Shown: piece by piece, positions 1-12,210 of the stretch
Position numbering within the stretch: position 1 is the first letter of the stretch
Layout: every line of letters starts with the position of its first letter
DNA from: Tachypleus tridentatus
Taxonomy: Eukaryota > Arthropoda > Merostomata > Xiphosura > Limulidae
DNA length: 64,000 nucleotides
Direction: 5' to 3'
Assembly: GCF_004210375.1 (NCBI RefSeq)
Contig: NC_134834.1
Coordinates: 145,361,009-145,425,008, forward strand
Program-made: the position numbers and the translations under genes
Notes under the pieces: generated by a model
The model's database searches: none
What the model saw: only the letters and a program-made list of their open reading frames with translations
What the model was told of the DNA's origin: nothing

Positions 1-100
1 CACGGCTTAAATGGTGAGCATGGTTGGTGGGACGGGGATTCGAACTCTCGAGGTCCTCAGCTTACAAATCGAGTGCCCTAACCATCTGGCTATACCTGGC
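1..100 (-). mobile_element. SINE type A, cut by window edge
   Basis: The tRNA-like head is on the minus strand, with the B-box GGGGATTCGAAC complement near 39-50. Only the head is in the window. Confidence 0.75.
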
Positions 101-104
101 TACG

Positions 105-684
105 TTGTTTGGAGAAATACTTGATTGACGCACGAAGTTTCGGGTTCGATCCCACTCGCGAATAATGCAGAAATAGGATTGTACAGAGTAATCAGATTCT
201 CAAGTATTTTAAGAATAAACCTGCACAGTGCTGAGGCAACCGAAGGAATCGAACCACAATTTTTGAATTAGAATCACTTGAACATGCTGTTTAACCACTG
301 AAATACTACATCTGCATGTTAACAAGTCTTAATATTTTAAAAATTATAATTCTAATCTGCAATTATACAAACTTAAAATTAGAGCAAGACACCATTTAGA
401 GGGACGGTCAACGTATTGTTTAAAACTGTCCACTAGAGTGTCTAGTAAATTTTTCATTTAAATAACGTGCAAGTCGTTTACTACGTATTTGTTAGATTAC
501 AACTATCATGTTCGAAGAACATTGTCAACATTTTTAAAAACATCTGATGAAATTCGTGTTTATCCTAACAATAATACAAATTTTAGTAGTTAATAGAATA
601 TTATTATTTATGGTAAATCTCTATGAATGCAACAGTACTGTTTGTTTTATGTCCATTAATTACTTTACAAGATGTAGATGAAAA
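105..684. other. No gene seen; scattered tRNA-like scraps
   Basis: GGGTTCGATCCCA at about 141 and a reversed GAATCGAACC at about 246 look like decayed tRNA-derived SINE heads. Nothing else is supported. Confidence 0.4.
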
Positions 685-1034
685 TTCAAATTTGGCATGG
701 AGATTCATTGGGCCCAATTAATTTTGCGGTTTTCATGTGCGATTTGTATATGGCTACTTCGCCCTCTGTTGACGAATCTTCAAATTTGGCGTGAAGGTTT
801 TTATGCAGTGATGAATGGAAACTTGCGATTTTATATTTAACAGTTCTTATGCACATTTGATTTTAACTTTTACAAGGTGTTGATGGAAATTCACCAAATT
901 TGGCATTAGAGGTTCGTTGGGTCCATGGGAAGACGCAAATTTAATTTTGCGGTCTTCATATGCGATTTTGTTTACGACTACTTCACCCCCTTTTGACGAA
1001 TCTTCATCAAATTTGGCGTGAAGGTGTTTGGGTT
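685..1034. repeat. Diverged tandem repeat, about 200-bp period
   Basis: Two units share the order TTTGGCAT, TTCATTGGG/TTCGTTGGG, AATTTTGCGGT, TTCATATGCGATTT, GACGAATCTTCA, AATTTGGCGTGAAGGT. A third partial match (ATGGAAACTTGCAGTTTTAT) lies near 3022. Confidence 0.6.
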
Positions 1035-2430
1035 TATGGAGTGATACACATCAAATTCAGAATTACCCGAAATCCAAAACGAATTTAGAAAATATAAACA
1101 AACTACAGACCACCTAATCAGATTAACTGAAACGATTACAGACAGCTTTAACAAAAACGAATGCACTGTAGCTTGCTTTCAACATTGAGAAAGCATTTGA
1201 CTCGGTCTGGTTTAATGGATTACGTAACCGGTTAACGGAAATGAATTTCCCCAGGGAATTATTCGCTGGCTAGCTTTCTGGACAATAGAAAGTGTAGAGT
1301 AAATGTGAATAGGACCCACTCAGGGCCCTTTTCACCTGAGGCAGGAGTCCCATAGGGAGAGGTAGTTAGTTCTATCTTATTTATCACATATGTGAGTAAT
1401 ATGCCACTGTCAGATCTAAACTTAGGTTTTGCATCACAATTTGCTGACGATGTAGCGGTCTGGAAAAGTGCCCCCCACCCCTTCAATAGCAACAGCAAAC
1501 CTCCAACCAGTCCTGAATAATTAAGAATACTGCCAGAAATGTAGAATAAAAATAAATAGTCCGATAAACCAAGTAATACTATTCACCAGCTTAAATAAAC
1601 TAAAAAAGATCCACCAAAGTTATACATGAACAGATCACTTTCACAGACTGCTACTTTCGCTAAATTTTTAGGATTAACTTACGATACCAAATTAACGTGG
1701 ATACAGCATACTAACAATATCCTGACTAGAATCTGGAAAAGAGCAAATTATGCAAGACGTTTTTCAGCTAAAAATTAAGGCACATCACCTGATAATATAT
1801 TAAAAATCTAAAAAATATACATTAGACCTACAGGGTGTTCGGAAAGTCACTGTGCACGTATATTTATTAACAGACATGTTTCAATATAGAATACAGGGGT
1901 AGATATGAATGACAATTATAAACAATGTTGAAAGTGACCCCCGTTGGCATCAATACAGGCCTGGATCCTTCTTATTTTGTTTCTAAACACCGCTATCAAT
2001 TGCTGGCTTGAAATAGACTGAATAAAATGTGATTACACAACAGCACTGACTTTCCGAACACCCTGTATAATAGAATACGCATTTCCTGCCTGTATAAACA
2101 TAACACAAAAACAATTACAGAAGCTATAAAAAATACAAAATTCAATCTTAAATTCAGTCTATAAAGTACTACGCAGCACTTCATCCACATTCATGCTCAA
2201 GTATACAAACATAGAAACAATATCTGAAAGACTCTTCCATAATGCACTAAATTATTTGAAGAATTGGCATAAAATTATTTATTATGTGATCTCGACAGGT
2301 ACTATGTACTTGATGAATATAATCGTAAATACCTCTTCTATGAATATATATTTAAGAAATATAAATCAAGCTGGCCACCATGCACTAGACGTTTAGATTT
2401 AGTATAATATTCAGTTTTGTTTTAATCATT
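1035..2430 (+). pseudogene. Jockey/CR1-like LINE reverse transcriptase, broken
   Basis: Translated pieces give a LINE reverse transcriptase in family order: TTDHLIRLTETITDSFNKNE (about 1095), NIEKAFDSVWFNGLRNRLTE (about 1185), WLASF.DNRK, a degraded PxG.VVSSILF box (about 1350), FADDVAVWKSA (about 1440) and FLGLTYDTKLTWIQHTNNIL (about 1665). A MITE at 1831-2065 splits the C-terminal part, which resumes with KYTNIETISERLFHNALNYL at about 2195. Many stops and frameshifts; not functional. Confidence 0.75.
1831..2065 (-). mobile_element. MITE with a mariner-type transposase C-terminus, copy 1
   Basis: About 27-bp terminal inverted repeats (ACAGGGTGTTCGGAAAGTCA) are flanked by TA on both sides, as for Tc1/mariner insertions. 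The minus strand still encodes a transposase tail, FRNKIRRIQACIDANGGHFQ, then HCL and a stop. It inserted into the LINE at 1035-2430, so it is younger than that LINE. Confidence 0.8.
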
Positions 2431-2475
2431 TTTTCTCTTCCTTTTTCTTTCTTTCTCTTTTCCGTAAAATAAAAT

Positions 2476-2755
2476 TTGTTTTGTTTGTTTTTTTGAATTT
2501 CGCACAAAGCTACTCGAGGGCTATCTGTGCTAGCCGTCCCTAATTTAGCAGTGTAAGGCTAGAGGGAAGGCAGCTAGTCATCACCACCCACCGCCAACTC
2601 TTAGGCTACTCTTTTACCAATGAATAGTGGGATTAACCGTCACATAACGCCCCCACGGCTGAAAGGAGCGAGTATGTTTGGCGCGACGGGGATGTGAACC
2701 CGCGACCCTCAGATTAAGAGCCACACGCCTTAACACGCTTGGCCATGCCGGGCCT
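2476..2755 (-). mobile_element. SINE type A, full length
   Basis: tRNA-like head (CCCGGCATGGCCA at its 5' end), conserved central body and tail GAATTTCGCACAAAGC complement. The target duplication GTAAAATAAAAT (2464-2475 and 2756-2767) fixes both ends. Confidence 0.93.
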
Positions 2756-3094
2756 GTAAAATAAAATAAAAGTAACAATGAGAAAAAAAAATTTATATAA
2801 GAAAATTAAAAATATAAAAAAGGGCAACTCAAAACAATACATGGACATTGCCCTGAAAGGGCTGGAGTATTGTGGGTTACTCTGGCCCAAAACCACTACA
2901 ACAACATAATAGTAGCCGACATGAAAGTTAGGGATGGAGGAAGAGGTCTTGTGCACCTGACCCTCCTGGTTATCTAAAATTCAACATACCCAAATACCCA
3001 CAAAGAAGCGAGGCAGTGCTACATGGAAACTTGCAGTTTTATATTTTACAAATTTTATGGGATTTTATTTTATTACCTTTACAATTACATGTAA

Positions 3095-3343
3095 GGTTTG
3101 TTTTTGAATTTCGCGCAAAACTACACAACTCGTCCCTAATTTAGAAGTGGCTAGAGAAGAGGCAGCTGGTCATCATCACCTACCGCCAATTCTTGAACTA
3201 ATCCTACCAACGAATAGTAGAACTGAGCATAACATTATAACGCCCACAGGGCTGAAAGGCCGAGCATGTTCGGTGTGACGGTGATTCAAACTCGCGACCC
3301 TCGAATTGAGTCGAATGTCTTAACCACCTGACCATGCCGGGCC
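3095..3343 (-). mobile_element. SINE type A
   Basis: Head, body and tail are present, with a shortened tail region. The target duplication TACATGTAA lies at 3086-3094 and 3344-3352. Confidence 0.9.
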
Positions 3344-4022
3344 TACATGTAAAGGGAAGCAACTTTCATATATGAATTTACATAACTTCTGTCCAGGGTA
3401 CGGATACTCCAAAAAGTATACAAGAATATTTTCATGAGAGTAAATAAGATTTTGTTTCAATTAAAAGGTTTCTGTAAGAAAATCGTTTAGCTATGCAACA
3501 AATGTTGCAAGTATTCGAATGAAAAGAATATCGTAATTACGAAATTAAAACTCAGTATTAATTATTCGTCTAAACATTGCAGTTCACCACATTTCCAAAC
3601 ATCCTGAAGAGTAGGCTCAACAAACTTATTGCTTGACATTGATTTGAATAAAACCAAGACACTACCCTATTAAGGCGTGAACTTACGGGCACTTCAAACA
3701 GCGCGAGGAATTTCAACAAGTTCAATAATAATGGGTTTAATCACACATCCCCGCGCAATAAATCGACCTCTTCAAGCAATTACTCCAAGAAATTATGAAC
3801 TTACCCATTTTGAGACTTATAGCTGACAAATTTCTTCACGTCACGCTGGCATTTTGCATTTATGTCAAATCTTTCTCAAGACATCTTCAATACGATCGTG
3901 TAGGATGAAAATATTAATAACTCGCTCACTGTGAAAGTTAAATCGGTCGAGCTGGTTTGAATTACTGGATCAAGAAACACAGTAGGACACACTGGGTTAC
4001 CGCAGTCAGATGCAGAAGATGG

Positions 4023-4282
4023 TTTGTGTTTTTAATTTCGCGCAAAGCTACTCGAGGGTTATCCACGCTAGCCGACCCTAATTTATCGGTTTAAGACTAG
4101 AGAAATGTAGCTAGTTATCACCATCCACCGCAAACTCTTGAGCTACTCTTTTACCAACGAATAGTGGGACTGATCGTTACTTATAACGCCCACACGGCTG
4201 AAAGGGCGAGCATGTTTGGTATGACAGGGATTCAAAACCACGACCCTGAAATTACGAGTCGAGTGCGCTAACCACTTGGCTA
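4023..4282 (-). mobile_element. SINE type A
   Basis: Full-length copy. The 12-bp target duplication TGCAGAAGATGG / TGCAGAATATGG (4011-4022, 4283-4294) has one mismatch. Confidence 0.9.
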
Positions 4283-4294
4283 TGCAGAATATGG

Positions 4295-5567
4295 AAAAAC
4301 GCTAAACTATCACTCCTGTTAATAACAAACTGTCACGTAGTTTCAGTGGATGTGCTCTACTGCATGCACTCTTAATTCACATACAAAATTAAAACGATCA
4401 ATTTAGAAATACGAGATATAAAATATCAAATTTTGATGGTTTCTTTTTTACTCTTTCTTTGTACGTAAAATACGGAAACTAACAAAAATATTTAACTGTT
4501 ATGGATTTTTTAAAATTTGGTACACCGATAGATCTAACTTCCAGTCTCATTTGATATAAGCAAGTCACAAATGCAAATTTAATCAAAAAATACTCAAATA
4601 TGACAAATTATTGCCTGCACCTAAGTAATCACGTTACCTATCGGTCAGTTTTACTACAACTTCATCTAAATGGTCTACTTAGTTTTATGTCATTCGGAAT
4701 AAAAATGGCCGATTTAAAGCAGCAAAACTAAAGTGAAAAAACATAGATACCCAAGTATTGGTTAGGCCAAGCAAACTAAATTAGTTTCTAACACGTTTTT
4801 GAAATAATCATACAAGTAAACGGTTATTATTTGTTACCAACTTGTAAATATAAATCTACTAAATTGTATGAAATTATTATAATTAAGGGGTATAGCGTCA
4901 CGTGATATCAGCTTAAGCAACTGGCATAAATAATGATGCTTGACATGGCTGTATAGATTTCATAAGGGTGGTGACAAAAAACCGTTAATATAAATTCCAT
5001 GGCTTTATAAAGGAAGTTATTAACAATATTTCAGAGAGAGAAAACTACCAACATACTTTAAATAACCTGGTTGGTTCCGTAAAGTAGATTTATTTAAATA
5101 ATAGGGGTTACGATCCTAAAGCAATTTCTTACTTGTTTTGGTATTTATTGATGATGTGCATCAACAAAAAGTTATATATAAATCAAAAACCGCGCACGTG
5201 AAGGTTAGCAGAGAAACAAATATCCTCGAAAAGAACACTTGAAGTCGCTATTAAGACAAACTGGGTGTAGACAAAGAAATTAGATTTTCCGGACAAAAAC
5301 TCAATTACCAACTTACAACCTCAGTTCTCTATTGTTAACGATGGTATATTTTTAAATATTTGGGGTCCTTTGTCATTTTAAGTAGATACACTAGGGGGAA
5401 AACACCATTTAAAATATTCACGTTAAATGCTATAAATTCACTAATAAATTTCTAATATCCTTCATTACGTAAGATTAAGCTTAATTTATTTCCCCGATCC
5501 AATACATATTCTTTTAAATTAGTTTATTCTGCGCAGGTGGCCGAACAGGCTGGTAGGACTGGTCTGT
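4295..5567. other. AT-rich, nothing recognised
   Basis: Read on both strands; no coding, TIR or SINE signal. Confidence 0.5.
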
Positions 5568-5779
5568 TTAATTTGTTTTGAATTTCGCACAAAGTTACAC
5601 GAGAGCTATCTGCGCTAGCCGTCCTTAATGTAGCAGTGTAAGACTAGAGGGAAGGAAACTAGTCACCACCACCCACCACCAACTCTTGGGCTATTCTTTT
5701 ACCAACAAATAGTGGGATTGATCGTAACTTTATAACGCCCCCACGGCTGAAAAGGCGAGCATGTTTGGTATGACGGGAA
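5568..5779 (-). mobile_element. SINE type A, head missing
   Basis: Tail and body match, but the copy ends before the tRNA-like B box, at about 5779. Confidence 0.85.
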
Positions 5780-5966
5780 TAGGAACTGAAGGAGATTAGT
5801 TTTTTGGAAAATTCTGAAGTTTATTCTGTTAACCATCTGTAATATGTATATTGGTTATTTGATTGTATTATATTTAATATTTAAAGCGTTTTTTTTAATT
5901 GCCAGACAATTTATAGTCGCCCCTGTTTACTGTTTTACACTTTCCCTGTGGTGAAAAAATGTTTAA

Positions 5967-6344
5967 AACACTAATTTTCCTGTTAGTACTCAAACAGTCC
6001 CAAAAAACCTAGACGCAGAATCTAATCTTAAAGATTCTGGAAAGAATCTGAATGAAGTCCCTCCCGTTTCACTGGGTCAATTACAATACATTATAGAAAG
6101 ATTAGCAGTTACTAATAACAAGAAAACAGTTATGACAGAAGTAACCAACGAATTGTTCAGTTATATAACGGTTTAGTTCACTGAAGAACTTTGTACTGTT
6201 GTGGCCTGCAAAGCAGATAAGAGATGGAGTTTAATTTTGGATAAAGGTTTGAGGGTCATATTAAAGAATCGTTAGAGGATGGGTACGCTAAAAACTGCAG
6301 TGAAAAAATATTTTGACAACAAAAGAATGACCTTCGTCCTTTAA
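5967..6344 (+). pseudogene. Decayed reading frame, identity unknown
   Basis: One frame stays open for 125 codons apart from in-frame stops at 6174-6176 and 6273-6275. It includes NLDAESNLKDSGKNLNEVPP, LGQLQYIIERLAVTNNKKTV and, after the first stop, FTEELCTVVACKADKRW. The composition is coding-like and the frame is kept across stops, as in an old pseudogene or transposon protein. No family is recognised. Confidence 0.35.
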
Positions 6345-8460
6345 GATCATTTTATCAAGGTTTTACGTGTTACCTAACGCCCACAAAATTGACATTTCAT
6401 GTATCCAATCGTGGCTCATCATTCCAACCATTAGCAACGTTTGTCAAAAATGTTCGTTTTTAACAAACCATCAAATACGCGATAAAAAATTTAAAAAATG
6501 TAAAATAAAATATAATTTTGTTTGTATAATCTAGGATAAATGTGATATATACTGATAAACTAACCTCTTGAAATTGTGTCGCTTGATAGTTAGAGGCACT
6601 TGTTTATTTTAAGAATATATTTGAAAGCAAGAAATTTGCTCTGTCAGAAACGAGCGAAAGTTTGATGCTGACCAATAAATGCATGTCAAACGCTTATTGT
6701 AGGGAAGGAATATTCTTTAAACAGATTAAATATTTAACTATAAGGGTGTCCCTCTTGTCACTCCCCTTCCTGATAACTAATCACGGGTAGAAATACTTTA
6801 ATAAATAAACAAATTGACTCCATACTTCACTGATACTCGTTCTAATAATGTAGACTTGTTACAAGACACTTCGCACGGTTTGTCGATTACTTTATTCTCA
6901 AACGTTCCAAGCATCCCAATACCGGCGTAATGCACTTGAACATCTAAATTAAAGCAGTAGAGATATCTTACAATAGTAAGAAACCGAACACAAGATAACG
7001 TTTTCTTGATCCAAAGCATGCAGTCTCAGACCACGTCATAATTACCTTATTATTCTGTCCCAGTAGCTTGTATGTAATAAAAAGCGTAATATCACGACAC
7101 GCTGTTAAATACAATTTGGTTAATATATATTAAATGTTCCATCATCGAATAGTTCTTACGGTAATGGCCCATAAGTACCACTTTTTATTTTCGAACACAG
7201 CGACGATAGCTCTAGTAACGAGTTCAATGTAATTAATACTCGCGCTTTGATCTCATTAATTCGAATTTGTCCAATCAAGTTAAAAAAGGGAGGTCTTTAA
7301 ATGGTTTCTTCTGCTAGGCTAACACTCCCTATGGTAACAAAAAAAAGAGTAAACACAGCCACCACACTTGACGGAAAACGTAATTTACATACAGTTTTAT
7401 ACGAAACTAAAATTAGAAACTAACATTTAAATAAAATTAAACAAATTACTTCGAAAGATGTTTTCTTTTAGCAAAGTTTAAAGTTCAAATCAAAGTCATC
7501 TTCAAAAATGTTAGTTTCATATTGGTTCTACGTATAAAATTAAGATTTTTATTAAAATCTAACACATTCACATCCGATAGATAAAAGTACAGAGGTTAAC
7601 CGTAAACTGAAAGATTAATATTAACAACAATAAAATGTGAAGACATCACTATTGTTATTACCTTTTTTGAGTTACTAAATTTTTAGAAATACTGATGTTT
7701 GTTGAATATACAAGATTGTTTTGTACAGGTTATTTGGTTCATTTAGCGAATAAGCTTTCCATAACAGGTGTTACTATAAGGTTAATTATTTCACAGGCAA
7801 TAGTTACGTAACTGCGTAAGAGTTGTGTTGTTTAACTGTTGTAATAAGCTTTAGCAATATTGTTGACGTCACGTTACTAGAATATTTTTCTCGTTACCTT
7901 ACGTGAGTATTGTTCCATAATAGCGTCGCGTAGTTTTTAGGTTGGAGGCCTCCGAGAACAATTCACCAAGCGAGCACAAGAAAATTTTAGTCAGAAAAAA
8001 AAAAACTTAATAAACTGCAAATATTCATTAGTTAGCCCGTCCGCATTTTTTTTAAAACCCAGAATATGCTGGGGGTGGGTAAAATAAAATACGCGACAAC
8101 AAAATTAATATTTACAATAAAATATTATCAATGCTACAAGTGTGGCTCTCCAAATCTAGTTACAAGTTTTGATTTCATCAATTCTTTATTTGGCCATACC
8201 TCCAGAGTGTGGGGGGGGCCCACACCTAAGGTTTTCTTTTATTTGAATTTTATTTTCTCACATACCAATACTAGGTTTAAAACTCTTAACATACCCATAC
8301 TAATTTTTTTTAATAAAAGTTGAAATTCTGGTAAGTATGGAAATCAAACAAGTCTTTAGAAACTGAAATACGTTTCCCTCAAGTTAATAAACAAGCATTG
8401 AATCAACATGCCACTTAGTATGTAAAGTCCACAAGTTTTATAGTATACAAAATATTCATC
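6345..8460. other. AT-rich, no supported gene
   Basis: Short open frames only, without splice signals or recognisable peptides. Confidence 0.5.
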
Positions 8461-8689
8461 AGGGTGGCCCGTAAGTCCCTACCCATCCATATATCTTACG
8501 TATCCAGTGTATCTGTGTGCTGTCACCCGTATTCTTGCGCTCATGTACCCACGTACTTGTCACAATATGCTCTTCAAGGGTAAATGGGCTTACATCAGCC
8601 ATATTTCTCTAAAAAAAGAAAAATTTACAATACATGCGTAATTGAATATAACATAACATATGGATGGGTAGGGACTTACGGGCCACCCT
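8461..8689 (-). mobile_element. MITE retaining a transposase N-terminus
   Basis: The terminal inverted repeats are about 30 bp (AGGGTGGCCCGTAAGTCCCT) and nearly perfect. On the minus strand a frame opens at an ATG (8600-8602) and reads MADVSPFTLEEHIVTSTWVH, then ERKNTGDSTQIHW, staying open into the terminal repeat. FTLEE..IV resembles the N-terminal DUF4817-like domain of some arthropod mariner-type transposases. The rest of the transposase is missing. Confidence 0.7.
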
Positions 8690-8726
8690 ATAGAATAATA
8701 CAGGTTACACATGACAGGATTTGGAC

Positions 8727-8993
8727 AGATTGTTTTTGAATTTCGCGCAAAGCTACTCGAGGGCTATCTGCGCTAGCCGTCCATAATTTAGCAGTGTAAG
8801 ACTAGAGGGAAGGCAGCTAATCACCACCACCCACCGCCAACTCTTGGGCTTCTCTTACCAACGAATAGTGGGATTAATGGCCCCCATTATAATGCCCCCA
8901 CGGCTTAAATGGTGAGCATGATTGGTGGGACGGGGATTTGAACCCGCGACCCTCAGATTACGAGCCGTACGCCTTAACTCACCTGGCTATCTT
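8727..8993 (-). mobile_element. SINE type A
   Basis: Full body and tRNA-like head; it lies just beside the MITE at 8461-8689. Confidence 0.9.
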
Positions 8994-9126
8994 GTGCAGA
9001 TTAATATGGCTAAAAAACTAACTGTTCGATAGGCACGTCGTTTCAAACATAAAACATTAACAGGTATTCCTTTTCAACATGATAGAAATATTTGTTTGCA
9101 TAACTCAAAATGATACATCATTGCAT

Positions 9127-9372
9127 TGCCAGATGATTAAGGCGCTCAACTCGCAATCCGAGAGTTACGGATCTAATCCCCATCTCACCAAACATGCTCG
9201 CTCCTTTCAGCCATAAAGGCGCTATAATTCCACTATTCGTTGGTAAAAAAATGTAACCTAAGAGTTAGCAGTGATAGTTGCCTTACCTCTTTCTTTCAGT
9301 GGTAAATTAGGGGCAGCTAGCGCAGATAGCCCTCATCTAGCTTTGCGCGAAATTCAACACAAACAAAACCAA
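9127..9372 (+). mobile_element. SINE type A
   Basis: Head from GCCAGATGATTAAGGCGCTC, body, then GCGCGAAATTCAACACAAAC. Confidence 0.88.
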
Positions 9373-9870
9373 AACGACACGACCTATCTTTTCTGCAAAA
9401 AAAGATGTCTCATGCATAATACGGTACAGCTCAGTTGTTAACTGATCGAATACCAGTGAAACGCGGTATAACAGAAGCCTCACATTGGTGATTCCCTATC
9501 AGATTGGCCTCATTTCCAGTGGAGATGCTGTATAATATTGCGTACTGCTAACTGGGATACGTTTTCTATCAAGTTTATTAATTTGCTTACCACGACTGGG
9601 ATACTTGTATCGGGTATTTCTGAATGGTCCTGGTGCCCCAAGTTGATCTACATTCCTTTGTTTTACAATTCATTATATGGATGTACCCATCTTGGAATTC
9701 TTAATTTCCGATCTGAACCTATCTTTATTATCCCAATATGAGTATTTTGCATCTGAAAAGACTGTTACATAACCTTCCCAAAAGTAATCAACCCTTGGTG
9801 ATACCACATTACCTACATTATATCAAATGTCAAAATGCAATTCTGTTGTGTGCTTTTTCCAATACAACTA

Positions 9871-10105
9871 CAGGGTGTTCGGAAAGTCACTGCAGTTTTG
9901 TAATAATATTTTATTCATTCTATTTCAAGCCAGCAACTGATAGCGGTGATTAGAAACAAAAGAAGGATCCAAGCCTGTATTGATGCCAACGGGGGTCACT
10001 TTCAACATTGTTTATAATTGTCATTCATATTTACCTCCTGTATTCTATATTGAAACATGTCTGTTAATAAATATACAAGTGCACAGTGACTTTCCGAACG
10101 CCCTG
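9871..10105 (+). mobile_element. MITE with a mariner-type transposase C-terminus, copy 2
   Basis: A second, inverted copy of the element at 1831-2065, with the same TIRs and TA flanks. On the plus strand it keeps RRIQACIDANGGHFQHCL and a stop. A small deletion breaks the frame just upstream of that tail. Confidence 0.8.
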
Positions 10106-12009
10106 TATATTGCCTGTTGTCGTCGTCAAGTGATTTGATCTGCATATTCAAAATAATTTTAATATAGCGTTCAACCTTTCGCACATGAAGGTTAAGTAAC
10201 TTCATGTACGTAACAGTACACATTCACATACGAATGAGAATATTTCACTGAGAGAAATATCGGTGCGTTTTGTTATTTGTAACTGATCCTCCTTTCAAAA
10301 CACAGGCTACAAGATGAAGTCCCTGAACGGACGCTTTTTAACAAAAGCATTGCTTCGGCTTCTTTAATAACTTGTATATAAGCATACAGAGTTCTACGTT
10401 ATTTTTTTTTTTTATTGCTGTATGAAAAAGCTTTATGTTAGCGTATCTAGTTTGTACTTTTTAGAAGTTTATTATTTTATATATTCTACGGTGTAATTAT
10501 TAACTCGACTGACCCCCCCCTTCCTGAGTTCCAGCGTTAGTTTATTTGACACAGTAAATCTTAAATCACTAATAATTGATAAAACGATTTGAAGAGAAGA
10601 TGCACAGTTAACGTTCCGGACAAACGACTTTAGTAGTGGCGGCGAGCATAAGCGGTTTGAAAATGGGGAGGGGATTAGCCTCTTCAAATAAACCGTTTCA
10701 CAAAGCGGATTATTCGCATCAAGTCAAAAACAGAATATGTACACGAGTTGTTGAAAAATAGTTTATTCACTTAGAAGTGTGAACCTCCACACATAAATAG
10801 CTTTATTCACTTAGAAGTGTGAACCTCTACACAAATAGCCGAGACTCATTTGTCGCCTATGAACTAGATCAGGGTTCCGATTTAAAACTTTTAGGCTGTT
10901 TGCGGTTCCTTCTTCAAATAAATTAGCCACTTGAATATCATACTTCATCTGAATGGGTTAATACAATTAAAACTAGTTAAAAGATAAAACTTAAACATGG
11001 TTGCAATGTTACTTAAGCAATGCTTGACCCTCCCCAAAAAAAAAGGACCGAAACTCGTGCCATCCAACAACAGTTACATTTAACTAAAAATAACGTCGAA
11101 TGCAAATGTCCAAGAAAGCAGTTTCTGTTCTGAAAACCTTTAAATATCGTGGCCACCGTTACTCTTGCAACACTAACCACCTGACCTTACTGTCTTATCG
11201 GTATGTGCTATAAGGGTATAAATACGAACAGAATATACTTCACGTGTGACAGTAAAAATACACATTTCGAAACTAAATCTTTGCTTCTAGAGTTCCAACT
11301 TTATTTTGGAAGAACAATGGCAAAGTTTGGTACAATGAGGTAATGCAGAACTGTGGTCCTAAAAGTAAGATACGATGAAAATTGTAACACGTGAAGTGCA
11401 AGGTCAATTTTTATTTTATTTTTCACCAATACATATCGGTGGCAAAACTTATTTTAAATCATTGAGAGAGATTTATATTGATGAAAATAAACCGAAAGAG
11501 GGCAGATGACACTAATTATTGCTAACCTTACCATGTATTGAACTGATAAAGCGAGCTCATGTCAGATACATTTCAAATAATGTTGCTAAGCGAGTAATTA
11601 GTGATGTAGTAATCAACTGACCTAAATCACAGTAAGTAAATACATCAACATTTATGTTATATTGTTTTTAATAAATCTTTCGTCGAAAATTTAAAAATTA
11701 AACTGTCTTTGCTCGGTTCGTGCTTTAAACGATGTAACGGTATTGATGTTTAGCGATATAATGTATAACCACTACACATTAACACTATATTCACCAATGA
11801 GAAAGTAACGCTTCTGCGACATTGAAAGGCGTTTAGTAACAACACCCTGCGATTACAGAAACTAAGAAGGGAAAAATAAAAAAAGACAAAATTCAAACCC
11901 AATAAAAGTTTTTAACCTCAAGTTTAAATGAATTACAAACAACGCGCATTTTATCACTTCAGAAAAACTGAATTAGTCAACATAATAGACGAACTAACTA
12001 TTAAATTAA
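10106..12009. other. No gene seen
   Basis: Apart from the 40-bp duplication at 10761, I see no structure. It may be intron of the gene starting at 14257. Confidence 0.4.
10761..10838. repeat. 40-bp tandem duplication
   Basis: Two copies of TTTATTCACTTAGAAGTGTG, each continuing GAACCTC(C/T)ACAC. Each unit contains CACTTAGAAGTG, an inverted repeat. Confidence 0.85.
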
Positions 12010-12210
12010 TTAAAAATACTTAGTAAATCGAGTAAAACTAACGTTCTAGACCTTGATATTTTAGCCCTATTTATGTTTGATCCAACAATTCGATCAGAAA
12101 TCGAAAGACTAACTGGCGATAGGTCTATGGAAATAATGGTTGTAGAAAAGCAAGGTCCTCGAGACATAGCTCGCGGGGTGCGATTCATTCTAAATTGGTT
12201 AGATTACTAA
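12010..12210 (+). CDS. Unrecognised short open frame, possible exon
   Basis: This plus-strand frame is open for 66 codons before a stop, with the first Met at 12073. The peptide looks protein-like rather than random: it includes FDPTIRSEIERLTGDRSMEI and VVEKQGPRDIARGVRFILN. The helical pattern and the KGP-type turn faintly recall a death-fold (CARD-like) domain, but I cannot support that. It could be an internal exon, with a GTTAGA donor-like site near 12198, or a TE fragment. Confidence 0.3.
   Translation, partial: LKILSKSSKTNVLDLDILALFMFDPTIRSEIERLTGDRSMEIMVVEKQGPRDIARGVRFILNWLDY

Noticed and set aside
9430..9870. Possible transposase remnant (antisense GAPGPFRNTRYKYPSRG-like peptide)
   Set aside because: The resemblance to mariner N-terminal regions was too loose and frames change constantly; not strong enough to annotate.
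10002..10223. 73-codon minus-strand frame
   Set aside because: It lies across the MITE end on the strand opposite to the recognisable transposase tail, so it is a shadow.
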